Positions 7,015 through 14,533 of a stretch of DNA of 18,644 nucleotides are shown here, one piece after another. A model generated the notes under the pieces. That model was not told the DNA's origin and did not search any database. It saw only the letters and a list, made by a program, of their open reading frames with translations. This stretch comes from CBDVBL01 sp965555375 (GTDB lineage Bacteria; Zixibacteria; MSB-5A5; UBA10806). Where the stretch lies: NCBI GenBank assembly GCA_965555375.1, contig CBEWDL010000058.1, forward strand, positions 1-18,644. Direction: 5' to 3'. The first letter of the stretch is position 1; each line of letters starts with the position of its first letter. Position numbers and translations under genes: made by a program.

Positions 7015-7287
7015 ATGCAAGGTAGCAAGCTTTATGTAGGAAATCTCAGTTATTCTGTGACCAGTGGCCAGATCGAGGAATTATTCGGCAATTATGGCGA
7101 GGTTAAGCAGGTCAACATAATCGAAGGCAAGGGCTTCGGATTCGTGGAAATGTCCAGCCCCGAGGAAGCCGAGAAGGCTAAAGAAGCGCTCAACGGTTCC
7201 GAGTTCGACGGCCGAACTATGAGAGTGGACGAGGCTCGCCCGCCGCGGGATAGAAGCAAAGGAGAGGGCGGAGGCTATCGGAATTAA
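7015..7287 (+). CDS. Small single-RRM RNA-binding protein
   Basis: The 90 residues form one RNA recognition motif that would bind single-stranded RNA in the cytoplasm. RNP2 is LYVGNL (6-11) and RNP1 is KGFGFVEM (39-46), with the aromatic residues Y7, F41 and F43 in the RNA-contacting positions. The usual two-helix, four-strand order is clear and ends near residue 75, followed by a short Arg/Gly-rich tail (DRSKGEGGGYRN). Bacterial proteins of this type are short and often respond to cold or act on mRNA stability; no such role can be shown here. Compared with the common bacterial form, the loop before RNP1 is short: NIIEGKGFGF replaces the longer stretch that usually includes a DRETG-like sequence. 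The purine-rich AGAGGAAAAGGAAG before the ATG serves as the ribosome binding site. It is monocistronic and converges on a methyltransferase gene. Confidence 0.93.
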   Translation: MQGSKLYVGNLSYSVTSGQIEELFGNYGEVKQVNIIEGKGFGFVEMSSPEEAEKAKEALNGSEFDGRTMRVDEARPPRDRSKGEGGGYRN

Positions 7288-7297
7288 TATAGAAGAT

Positions 7298-7346
7298 TCC
7301 GAGAAATAGATTAAGGAGCACTTATTATCCGGCAGCGTTTCTCGGA
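7298..7346. repeat. Inverted repeat after the RRM gene
   Basis: TCCGAGAAA (7298-7306) and TTTCTCGGA (7338-7346) are perfect 9-base inverted arms with a 31-base loop, starting 11 bases after the RRM stop codon. There is no T-run after it, so it is not a standard terminator. The right arm is also the end of a 19-base direct repeat (see 7328-7346 and 7409-7427). Confidence 0.5.
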
Positions 7347-7427
7347 GGGGTTCAAAATCGAGTAGTTCCCATCGTTAATAATTTTATCTTTCTTGTCACT
7401 TGATTTCTTCCGGCAGGGTCTCTCGGA
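7328..7427. repeat. Direct repeat pair TCCGGCAG-GT-TCTCGGA
   Basis: Two 19-base copies, at 7328-7346 (TCCGGCAGCGTTTCTCGGA) and 7409-7427 (TCCGGCAGGGTCTCTCGGA), match at 17 of 19 positions by hand count. They lie 81 bases apart in the convergent spacer. Confidence 0.6.
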
Positions 7428-7499
7428 TTGCGTCCGAATGGCGCGGAATGGTATAACCGCCCCGCAGGTTGTCAACCGCAAATAATCATGCCGGAAGAA
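7405..7499. repeat. 95-base inverted-repeat element before the methyltransferase stop
   Basis: TTCTTCCGGCA (7405-7415) and TGCCGGAAGAA (7489-7499) are perfect 11-base inverted arms and extend by a few more bases if one bulged T is allowed. Inside is a small palindrome GGTTGTCAACC. It ends seven bases from the methyltransferase stop codon and could form a long, stable 3' stem for transcripts from either side. It could also be a small mobile repeat. Confidence 0.5.
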
Positions 7500-7506
7500 T
7501 CATGGT

Positions 7507-8181
7507 TCATGGAACGGTAATCTCGCAAAACAGGCTGGATTCATCCACCTCCACAATTCTGGTGTCGGCATCGATCCGTTCGACATATGATAAGAATTCT
7601 TCCGGCCCCACGGTTGTTGCCGTGAAGCCGTCCCTGCACACGATCACCCCGTTTCCGGTCCTTTCCGGATCGATCTCGCCCAGCAATCCGGCCTCCGACT
7701 GCAGCCGGAACCATTCCAAACGGGCATCCCAGAATTCGTCGGAATAGCTTGAGAAAAGGACAATCCCTCCTGATTTAGTAACCCGGAGACTCTCCCGGAT
7801 CAAGTCTCTGGGATCGACATGGAATGCCGAAATTCCGTTCTGAATGCAGACGACAGCGTCGAATACCTTATCAGCGAAGGCGAGTTGGATAGCGTCCATA
7901 TTCAGAAGATGGCAGTTTGAGATCCCCTTTAGCTTTTCCTGTGCAAGCTTGAGGCTGGCTACGGAGGTGTCAATGCCGATGACCGAGTTTGACTTCCCGG
8001 CGAGTCGCGGGAGTATTCGTCCATAGCCACAACCGAGCTCCAGAACCGTATCATCGGGGGTGATCTTCTGCATGACATGCTCCACTTCCGCCTCGAGATA
8101 TCGTTGGACTCGCGGCGAGGCGATTTCATAGACGCGTACCAGCCTTTCGGCGGAAAGCTTATCGCTGTAGTAGTCGCTCAT
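7507..8181 (-). CDS. Class I SAM-dependent methyltransferase
   Basis: The 224 residues carry a Rossmann-fold methyltransferase core. Motif I, VLELGCGYG (46-54), binds the SAM methionine end. The acidic residue after strand 2 is D71 in VIGIDTS, which would contact the ribose. NMDA (94-97) and FDAVVCIQN (107-115) follow at motif II/III positions, then a post-core strand with SGGIVLFSS. The short N-terminal cap (YYSDKLSAERLVRVYE) is typical of small-molecule methyltransferases of the Methyltransf_11/25 type. The substrate cannot be told from sequence, and no pathway neighbours help. It stands alone, divergent from the surface-protein run and convergent with the RRM gene. No strong ribosome binding site precedes the ATG. 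Confidence 0.9.
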   Translation of the reverse strand: MSDYYSDKLSAERLVRVYEIASPRVQRYLEAEVEHVMQKITPDDTVLELGCGYGRILPRLAGKSNSVIGIDTSVASLKLAQEKLKGISNCHLLNMDAIQLAFADKVFDAVVCIQNGISAFHVDPRDLIRESLRVTKSGGIVLFSSYSDEFWDARLEWFRLQSEAGLLGEIDPERTGNGVIVCRDGFTATTVGPEEFLSYVERIDADTRIVEVDESSLFCEITVP

Positions 8182-8349
8182 ATCTATCTGCGCAACGAGG
8201 ATTAGATAAGAAAGTTACACTCCAGCAAATTAAGACGTTGCTTAGATCGTTTTTTCTACAATAAAATCAATCGAAGGGATGCTACTATATTTTGCGGCAG
8301 TGGGCAAACAAAAGAATTCATCGTAGCCTTCTGTGGATGCAGAAATCGT

Positions 8350-8377
8350 TTGACAGCCTGGATCTTGACCGTATATT
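8350..8377 (+). promoter_or_regulatory. Promoter of the surface-protein gene run
   Basis: TTGACA (8350-8355), a 16-base spacer, then TATATT (8372-8377), 43 bases before the first ATG at 8420. The -35 is perfect and the -10 matches five of six. It is the only good promoter found before the six genes at 8420-18209, so it may drive all of them. It has the same spacer and -10 as the rpmH promoter. Confidence 0.65.
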
Positions 8378-8419
8378 GTGTATAGAGGGTTTAGCTAAGG
8401 TAAGCATCGGAGGTTTTAT

Positions 8420-9022
8420 ATGAACTGGATAAGCCACTTAGGCGCATTACTTATCGCCGGGGCTGTTCTGCTGGGCCAGGGCGGAGACCCGGGTAGTTCG
8501 CAGGTCGATTTTTTCAAAGAGGAGATAACCTTATCAATCGATGATTCCACTGCTTCTGTGTCAGGGATCTATTATTTCCGCAACAACACCGAGAAGGATA
8601 AGCCTTTTTCGACCGTATTTCCATTCTATGTTGATGCCGTTTCGCATTACCCGCATGAGATCAAGGCTTATACCGTAAATGACGGCGATACCCTCATCAT
8701 TGAACCAACTCGTCTCGAAGATGGCGACGCTATTCGTCTGCGAATCCCCATGAGGCCGAAAGAGGTAACCATCTGGCATCTGGATTATGCGCAGAGGATC
8801 GAGGGATCTCATGCCAGGTATATCCTGACGTCGACTAGAGCCTGGGGCAAGCCGCTGGAGGAGGCGCTCTATAGATTCGTCATCCCGGCCGATTTTGAAA
8901 TCATCGATATCTGGCCCAAGGTGGATAAAGTCAGAAAGGTCAAGCCGAATTTAGAACTCTGGTGTGAAAAGACGAATTTCATGCCATCCAGGGATATGGA
9001 GATATACTGGCAACGAAAGTAG
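8420..9022 (+). CDS. Hypothetical secreted protein, first gene of surface-protein run
   Basis: The product is 200 residues. The N-terminus MNWISHLGALLIAGAVLLGQGG is a signal peptide, and CGGAGG lies 8-13 bases before the ATG. The mature part is mostly beta-type: alternating strands such as EITLSIDDSTASVSGIYYFRN (about residues 35-55), then VDAVSHYPHEIKAYTVNDG. It reads like one or two immunoglobulin-like domains and reminds me of proteins describing a strengthened interface such as the DUF4424 type, but I do not recognise a family with confidence. It has one cysteine only, no sorting domain and no lipobox. It ends 37 bases before the lamin-tail gene and shares its strand, so the two are probably cotranscribed. 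Unlike most genes downstream, it should stay in the periplasm or be released without T9SS. Confidence 0.8.
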   Translation: MNWISHLGALLIAGAVLLGQGGDPGSSQVDFFKEEITLSIDDSTASVSGIYYFRNNTEKDKPFSTVFPFYVDAVSHYPHEIKAYTVNDGDTLIIEPTRLEDGDAIRLRIPMRPKEVTIWHLDYAQRIEGSHARYILTSTRAWGKPLEEALYRFVIPADFEIIDIWPKVDKVRKVKPNLELWCEKTNFMPSRDMEIYWQRK

Positions 9023-9059
9023 GGGCTTTTTTACAGATAAATAGTGGAGGTGAAGAGCT

Positions 9060-10538
9060 ATGAAAAGGATAGTTATTCTTTTTGGCGTAATAGCCATGTT
9101 GGCTTTCCGAATTTCACTCACGAATCCCGTTCCCGAAAAGCAGGTCGAAGTTATCAATGCATTCCCGCCTGAGATAGGTGTGATGTTTTATTTCTCGGAT
9201 GATATTTCCGGCGATACTATATACACAACATCCGGTATTGCAATCATTGACTCGGGCGTCGCAGGCGAAGAAAATGAGCTGGTCATACTGGATTCATCAA
9301 ATACCTCCGGATTTACTCTGAATCCTGAGTCCGACTTAATCGATTTCCCCCAGGATTGGTATAATAATGCTGTTCGTTATGGTACTCTGGGATATGCCCC
9401 CCCGCCCATTCGCGGTCATTCGATTCATCTCAGTCCCTATTGCCGGGGATTCTATGCCTGGTCTTTCGAATTCTCATGCGCTTGTTGGGGAGCCACTGAT
9501 GTGATTATCAATGAGGTCAATTCCCATGGGACATGGGAGGCAGGTTCCTATTTCATCGAGCTTTACAATAGGGGTGATACCGTAGTTTGTCTCGATGGCT
9601 GGCGAATCGTATGTGATACTATCTACGATTTTCCATCGGATACTTATATCCCGCCCAGCGGCTATTGGATAATAGACGCAGGCATGTTTCCTGCGGGCTT
9701 CGACATGGATTACCGTAGCGACAATATTTATTTAACAAGACCCTATTATCATGAGACAGAAATTCTGGTAGATCAAGTCGGGTGGTCATCGGATCATGGC
9801 GAAAACGTATCATTTATGCGGTACCCTGACGGTGACGTGGACACATCCTATTGGGGCTTTGGTTATGCAGGTTATGATGACGAATCCTCTTATACTTTCG
9901 AAAACGGCTTCCCGTCACGCGGGGCGCCCAACAGGCATGAGTCGCCCGGCTTCGTGGTCATCGGCACCCGGGGGGTAGGCGGCGAAAGCTGGGTTGATCT
10001 TTGCTGGACCGATCCGATCTGGGAGACTGAATTTGATATCTCCGTAGCAGTCCGGAGTGAGACCGGCTTCCCGGAGACCCCGGATGACGGTATCATGGTC
10101 TACGAGGGCGATGCCCAGCAGGTGACTGATACCGGGGATCTCTATCCCGGCCAGTGGTATTATTACACGGTATTCGCCAGAGATCTTTCGGGGGGGTATT
10201 CGATTCCCACTTATGAATCAAGGGATAGCGTCACGCTAAGCGGGGCGGGAGTCATCGAAGATGCAAAATTGCCCGACCGGATTTCGTATTTGATAAGCTA
10301 TCCCAATCCGTTTAATGCAACCACGACGCTGCAATACAGTCTTCTTCAATCCTCCGGTGTAACAATCGAGATCTACAATATAGTCGGCCAGCGGGCGGCG
10401 ATCCTGTTTAAAGGCACCCAGCAGGCAGGCGAGCACAGCATCACCTGGGATGCGTCAAGTTTCCCCTCCGGCGTTTACTTCGCGCGGCTGGAGATACAGG
10501 AGCAATCTAAAAGTATTAAAATGGTTTTACTGAAATAA
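9060..10538 (+). CDS. Lamin-tail-domain protein with T9SS type A sorting domain
   Basis: A 492-residue exported protein. There is a signal peptide at 1-21 (MKRIVILFGVIAMLAF...). Residues about 147-292 match a lamin tail domain: VIINEVNSHG, FIELYNRGD, VCLDGWRI and PPSGYWIID occur in the expected order. A fibronectin-III-like segment follows (about 308-392, WVDLCWTDPIWETEFDISV and GQWYYYTVFARD). The last 80 residues are the sorting domain: YPNPFNATTTLQYSL, EIYNIVGQRAAILF, GEHSITWDASSFPSGVYFARL and a lysine end. In T9SS bacteria such an end directs outer-membrane passage and surface attachment or release; the machinery itself is not in this window. Lamin tail domains in bacteria occur in exported proteins, sometimes beside nucleases, but no nuclease domain is seen here. 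GGAGG precedes the ATG. The next gene starts 11 bases after the stop. Confidence 0.9.
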   Translation: MKRIVILFGVIAMLAFRISLTNPVPEKQVEVINAFPPEIGVMFYFSDDISGDTIYTTSGIAIIDSGVAGEENELVILDSSNTSGFTLNPESDLIDFPQDWYNNAVRYGTLGYAPPPIRGHSIHLSPYCRGFYAWSFEFSCACWGATDVIINEVNSHGTWEAGSYFIELYNRGDTVVCLDGWRIVCDTIYDFPSDTYIPPSGYWIIDAGMFPAGFDMDYRSDNIYLTRPYYHETEILVDQVGWSSDHGENVSFMRYPDGDVDTSYWGFGYAGYDDESSYTFENGFPSRGAPNRHESPGFVVIGTRGVGGESWVDLCWTDPIWETEFDISVAVRSETGFPETPDDGIMVYEGDAQQVTDTGDLYPGQWYYYTVFARDLSGGYSIPTYESRDSVTLSGAGVIEDAKLPDRISYLISYPNPFNATTTLQYSLLQSSGVTIEIYNIVGQRAAILFKGTQQAGEHSITWDASSFPSGVYFARLEIQEQSKSIKMVLLK

Positions 10539-10549
10539 AGGGGAGAGAT

Positions 10550-11989
10550 ATGTTCGTCTGGCAGAAGATGGTATTGCTTTCATTGATTATATCGTTGCAT
10601 GCGGCAAACTTGTTGGCTCAAGCTCCCGATACAATGTGGACGAGGACATACGGAGGAACAACTGATGATAGGGGCTATTCAGTTCAGCAGACGGCGGACG
10701 GGGGCTACATCATTGCCGGATTGACATATAGGGGCTTTTCTGATGTTTACCTGATAAAGACCGATACTTCCGGGGATACCCTCTGGACGAGAACATACGG
10801 GGGAGAACGCAGTGATGAAGGGTATTCAGTTCGGCAGACGGCCGATGGCGGCTACATCGTCGCCGGATATACTCGTTCGGGGTATAATAGTCCTGATGTT
10901 TACCTGATAAAAACAGATGCTTCCGGTGATACGCTCTGGACGAGAACTTACGGGGGAATAGGTGATGATAGGGGCTATTCAGTTGAGCTGACGGCCGACG
11001 GCGGCTACATCGTCGCCGGCGTTAGCATTGGCGATCTATATCTGATAAAGACCGATGGTACCGGGGATACCCTCTGGACGAGGACATACGGCGGAATGCG
11101 TACCGATGAGGGCTGGTCAGTTAAGCAGACGGCCGACGGCGCCTACATCGTCGCTGGATATACGAATTCATTCGGCGCTGGCTCTTCTGATTTTTATCTG
11201 ATAAAAACCGATACTTTTGGGGATACCCTCTGGACGCGCACATACGGCGGAGCAGGTTATGATTACAGCTTTTCAGTTCAGCAGACGGCCGACGGCGGCT
11301 ACATCGTCGCCGGGCGGACATCTTCATTCGGCGCAGGCTATGACGATGCCTACCTGATAAAGACCGATGCTTCCGGGGATAGCCTCTGGACGAGGACATA
11401 CGGCGGAGAAAGAAATGATGGCGGGTATTCAGTTCAGCAGACGGCCGATGGCGGCTACATCGTCGCCGGATATACGCGTTCGTTCGGTACGGGGGGCTAT
11501 CATGATGTTTACCTGATAAAGACTGATGCTTCCGGGGATACCCTCTGGACGAGGACATATGGCGGAACAAGTTTGGATTTCGGCTTTTCCGTACAGCAGA
11601 CGGCAGACGGCCGCTACGTCATTGCCGGATGGACATATTCGTTCGGCGCGGGCGGTTCTGATGTTTACCTGATAAGGCTAGATTCAGAGACTGGCATTGG
11701 AGATAAAGATAACGAACCGATGCTGCGCGAATTTGCTCTAATCCGGAACTTCCCCAACCCCTTCAACGCCTCCACCAGCATCCGCTATGGCCTGCCTGAG
11801 CAGTCCGACGTCCGGATAGAGATCTACAACCTCCTCGGCCAGCGGGTAGCGACCATATATGACGGTCTCCAGGATGCGGGCGAACACAGCATCACCTGGG
11901 ATGCATCAGGCTTTCCCTCCGGCGTTTATTTTGCCCGGTTGGAGGTGGGGGACTACTCGGAGAGCCTGAAACTGGTTCTTTTGAAATAA
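10550..11989 (+). CDS. Seven-repeat beta-propeller protein with T9SS sorting domain
   Basis: A 479-residue exported protein. After a signal peptide (about 1-24, ending LLAQ) come seven tandem repeats of 46-53 residues (27-382). Each reads D(T/S)LWTRTYGG...D.G(Y/F)SV.QTADGGYIVAG...D.YLIKTD..G. Seven such repeats should close into one seven-bladed propeller. The link ends at about 390, then the sorting domain starts at NFPNPFNASTSIRYGL and runs to LKLVLLK at the C-terminus. Ligand and activity are unknown: propellers of this kind usually bind partners, and no catalytic residues stand out. GGGGAGA precedes the ATG, which lies 11 bases after the lamin-tail gene. The repeats are near-identical in places at DNA level, for example around CGGCTACATCGTCGC, so they probably exchange sequence. 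The minus-strand open frame across 11121-11570 is only a shadow of these repeats. Confidence 0.92.
   Translation: MFVWQKMVLLSLIISLHAANLLAQAPDTMWTRTYGGTTDDRGYSVQQTADGGYIIAGLTYRGFSDVYLIKTDTSGDTLWTRTYGGERSDEGYSVRQTADGGYIVAGYTRSGYNSPDVYLIKTDASGDTLWTRTYGGIGDDRGYSVELTADGGYIVAGVSIGDLYLIKTDGTGDTLWTRTYGGMRTDEGWSVKQTADGAYIVAGYTNSFGAGSSDFYLIKTDTFGDTLWTRTYGGAGYDYSFSVQQTADGGYIVAGRTSSFGAGYDDAYLIKTDASGDSLWTRTYGGERNDGGYSVQQTADGGYIVAGYTRSFGTGGYHDVYLIKTDASGDTLWTRTYGGTSLDFGFSVQQTADGRYVIAGWTYSFGAGGSDVYLIRLDSETGIGDKDNEPMLREFALIRNFPNPFNASTSIRYGLPEQSDVRIEIYNLLGQRVATIYDGLQDAGEHSITWDASGFPSGVYFARLEVGDYSESLKLVLLK
10628..11695 (+). repeat. Seven tandem coding repeats (propeller blades)
   Basis: Repeat starts fall at residues 27, 76, 127, 173, 225, 277 and 330, with lengths 49, 51, 46, 52, 52, 53 and 53 codons. 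Blade 3 is shortest: it lacks the FGAG-type loop that blades 4-7 share. Blades 1 and 2 have different insertions there. The central QTADGGYIVAG core is almost unchanged in all copies. Confidence 0.9.
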
Positions 11990-12021
11990 AGTTACGATCT
12001 TCCTTAGAGAGAGAGGCACTG

Positions 12022-14526
12022 ATGAAAAATCGTTGTATAGCCCTGATAACGATGGTGGTTGCGATGCTGCCGATGTCGTTGGACGTTGCGATCGCGCAAG
12101 ATAACGTCCGCTCGTTGGACCGGGCCCTCACCGGCGATGAACCGGTGTCACGCGTTATCTCCACGGCCTCCAGAAGGAGTCTGGTTCTAGATTCGCCCGG
12201 TGAGATGGTCGGTTATACCGAGTATGAGTATCAGACCAACGGTTCCACCGGCAACAGATGTGCGCTGGATTCCGAGGGCGGCGTGCATATTGTGTGGACC
12301 AAGGGAATTGAATATCCGGGTGAAAGAAATGTATATTATAACTATCTGGATCCTGACGTTGGATGGTCGTTCCCCGGTCACGGTACGGCCATCGGAATGG
12401 CCAGTGGGGCCGGCTATATCCAGCTCGCTTTGACTTCCGATAATTGTGCGGGAGTGGTTTATCATGAGAGTGCGCTTGATTTTGTCACTTACGCTGTTGA
12501 TGAATTCCCGGGTTTCGGGATTTTCGTTTATTTCGATCCCCCGGATATGCTCACGGAACGCTGTTATTGGCCATACATAGGGATAGATAGAAATGACCGC
12601 ATCCATATTGTCATGCGAGAAGAGCAATCACCCGGAGACATCGTAGCCACCCTCGGCTATACGAGGTCCGTAGATGGCGGAGTCTCCTGGTCTGATCTCG
12701 TTCGTGTAGATACTATTACTACCCTCTCTCAGGACGTAACGGCGAGCCCCGTTTCCGATAAGGTGGCAATCATCTACACCCACCCGACCGATTTAGAAAT
12801 TCAATGGATAAACGATGTATATTATATAGAATCCGAGAACGGCACCGACTGGGATTGGGAAAACAGTAAGATAAATGTTACCGAATACGGCACCGGGGGG
12901 GATTCCCTTTACGCCTATGCCGACCTGGCCGCCATATACGATTGCGACGACAACCTTCACATCATATGGAATGCCTGGTATGCTAGCGAGAGCAGTGTCG
13001 GCGATACGGCGTTTCTGTATCATTACGACTACGGAACCGGTATCATCACCCTGATGAATGCCGTGGAATTCGATTCTGGTTCCGATTGCAACACCGGCTC
13101 CTGGTCAATGGCCATAGCCAAGATGTCTCTCGGGGTCCACGAGCCCAGCGGCGGGCTTTTTGCCGCATATACCGTTTTCGACACGTCTGACTGTTCCGCC
13201 GGCGGATACGCCAACGGCGAAATCTTCATGCAGTATTCCACAGATAACGGACAGACCTGGAGCGATCCGGAGAACCTCACGAATTCTCCCACGCCGGGCT
13301 GCGCCCCCGGGGATTGCGATTCCGACCACTGGTCATCTCTGGCCGATCGGGTCGATGAGGAACTGCACATTATGTATATCAACGATAAAGACGCCGGAGG
13401 TATGCCGCAGAATGAAGGGACCGTGACCGACAACCCTGTATTATATCTGGCCGTGCCAAATCCATTACTCGGAGGGGGAGCCGGAAATATCAGCGGTGTT
13501 GTGGCAACATCCGAAGGGGGACTCTTCGGCGTTCCAGTTGATCTGGAGGAGTTCGGCGGTCTTCCATACGGAACCACCGCAACGGACGAAGCTGGCGCTT
13601 ACGAGTTTCTCGATGTTCCCGATGGAGATTATACGATCTCCATATCCACTCCCCTCGGTTATTATGCCGAACACGAATCTCAGGAGATCACCATTGAAGG
13701 AGAGGATATCACCGTTGATTTTGAGCTGACGACCGTGGAGACAATCGACGAGCGCCGGGGTGTTGGCTTCTGGAAACATCAGTTTTACACCTATATACTC
13801 GGTACCGGCAGAGCTAAGATACCGATGGAAGAACTTCTCGAATGTCTCGGTAATATCAATTCACACTTCAACAATAATCCGGTAAATCAAATCACCCTCT
13901 ACACAGTCGATCAGCCGGCCGAACCGATGGATAGCCTGATGGCGGCTTCGGTTCTTCTTTCGGCCCGGGGCAACGCGCCCATGTCTAATGGGGCGCGAAA
14001 ACATCTAATGGCCCTGCTTTTGAATGTTGTCTCGCTAAGGCTCCATCAGCAGACGGCGGTTAGCGAAGACGGAGCGACCGCTTCGCAGGCGATCACATAC
14101 TGCTATGATCTTATTACTGACGATGATAATTCCAATGGCGAGGCCGCCAAGGATATTGCCGAATGTATCAACGATAATATCATGGTGCCCGAAGGGATAA
14201 TTCCACTTTCAACCCCTGATATCTCATACAAGCCTGCTTCTCCCGATAACCGGCTTATCCCGTCTACATTCGCATTTATTGATTGTTATCCCAATCCGTT
14301 CAACGCTGTTGCAACCATATATTACGGCCTCCCGGAAACCGGATCGGTCAGCCTCTCCGTATTCAACACCCTCGGCCAGCGGGTGGCGATCCTGTTTGAG
14401 GGTGCCCAGCAGGCGGGCGAGCATGGCATCACATGGGATGCGTCAGGCTTTCCCTCCGGCGTTTATTTCGCGCGGCTGGAGGCGGGGGGGCAGTCTGAAA
14501 ATATCAAGATGGTGCTTTTAAGGTAA
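12022..14526 (+). CDS. Large exported Asp-box protein with regulatory-like and GFWKH domains and T9SS sorting domain
   Basis: An 834-residue protein in five parts. Signal peptide 1-26 (ends AIAQ). A beta-rich region (about 55-480) with repeated HI(V/I)W-type strands and two Asp-box motifs, SVDGGVSW (216-223) and STDNGQTW (406-413), as in sialidase-like propellers. I see no sialidase Arg triad with confidence, so enzyme activity is not claimed. A carboxypeptidase-regulatory-like beta sandwich (about 487-575; SGVV, TTATDEAGAYEFLDVPDGDYTI). A mostly helical, cysteine-containing domain (about 578-728) that opens with GVGFWKHQ and has ARKHLMALLLNVVSLRLH. It resembles the GYWKNH-type domain of surface proteins, whose function is unknown. 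Finally the sorting domain (about 750-834; YPNPFNAVATIYYGL). A weak GAGAGAGG site precedes the ATG. The gene lies 32 bases after the propeller gene and 7 before the beta-helix gene. Confidence 0.9.
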   Translation: MKNRCIALITMVVAMLPMSLDVAIAQDNVRSLDRALTGDEPVSRVISTASRRSLVLDSPGEMVGYTEYEYQTNGSTGNRCALDSEGGVHIVWTKGIEYPGERNVYYNYLDPDVGWSFPGHGTAIGMASGAGYIQLALTSDNCAGVVYHESALDFVTYAVDEFPGFGIFVYFDPPDMLTERCYWPYIGIDRNDRIHIVMREEQSPGDIVATLGYTRSVDGGVSWSDLVRVDTITTLSQDVTASPVSDKVAIIYTHPTDLEIQWINDVYYIESENGTDWDWENSKINVTEYGTGGDSLYAYADLAAIYDCDDNLHIIWNAWYASESSVGDTAFLYHYDYGTGIITLMNAVEFDSGSDCNTGSWSMAIAKMSLGVHEPSGGLFAAYTVFDTSDCSAGGYANGEIFMQYSTDNGQTWSDPENLTNSPTPGCAPGDCDSDHWSSLADRVDEELHIMYINDKDAGGMPQNEGTVTDNPVLYLAVPNPLLGGGAGNISGVVATSEGGLFGVPVDLEEFGGLPYGTTATDEAGAYEFLDVPDGDYTISISTPLGYYAEHESQEITIEGEDITVDFELTTVETIDERRGVGFWKHQFYTYILGTGRAKIPMEELLECLGNINSHFNNNPVNQITLYTVDQPAEPMDSLMAASVLLSARGNAPMSNGARKHLMALLLNVVSLRLHQQTAVSEDGATASQAITYCYDLITDDDNSNGEAAKDIAECINDNIMVPEGIIPLSTPDISYKPASPDNRLIPSTFAFIDCYPNPFNAVATIYYGLPETGSVSLSVFNTLGQRVAILFEGAQQAGEHGITWDASGFPSGVYFARLEAGGQSENIKMVLLR

Positions 14527-14533
14527 CGGAAAG

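Noticed and set aside
11121..11570. 149-codon minus-strand frame with repeated Arg/Ser-rich units
   Set aside because: It is the antisense shadow of the propeller repeats, whose plus-strand protein is clear.
10628..11695. Regular repeats that could suggest a CRISPR array
   Set aside because: The repeat unit is about 150 bases, in frame throughout, with conserved protein blades; there are no short repeats with unique spacers and no cas genes.
13029..13577. 182-codon minus-strand frame
   Set aside because: It lies opposite the well-supported 834-residue protein and has no signal or family of its own.
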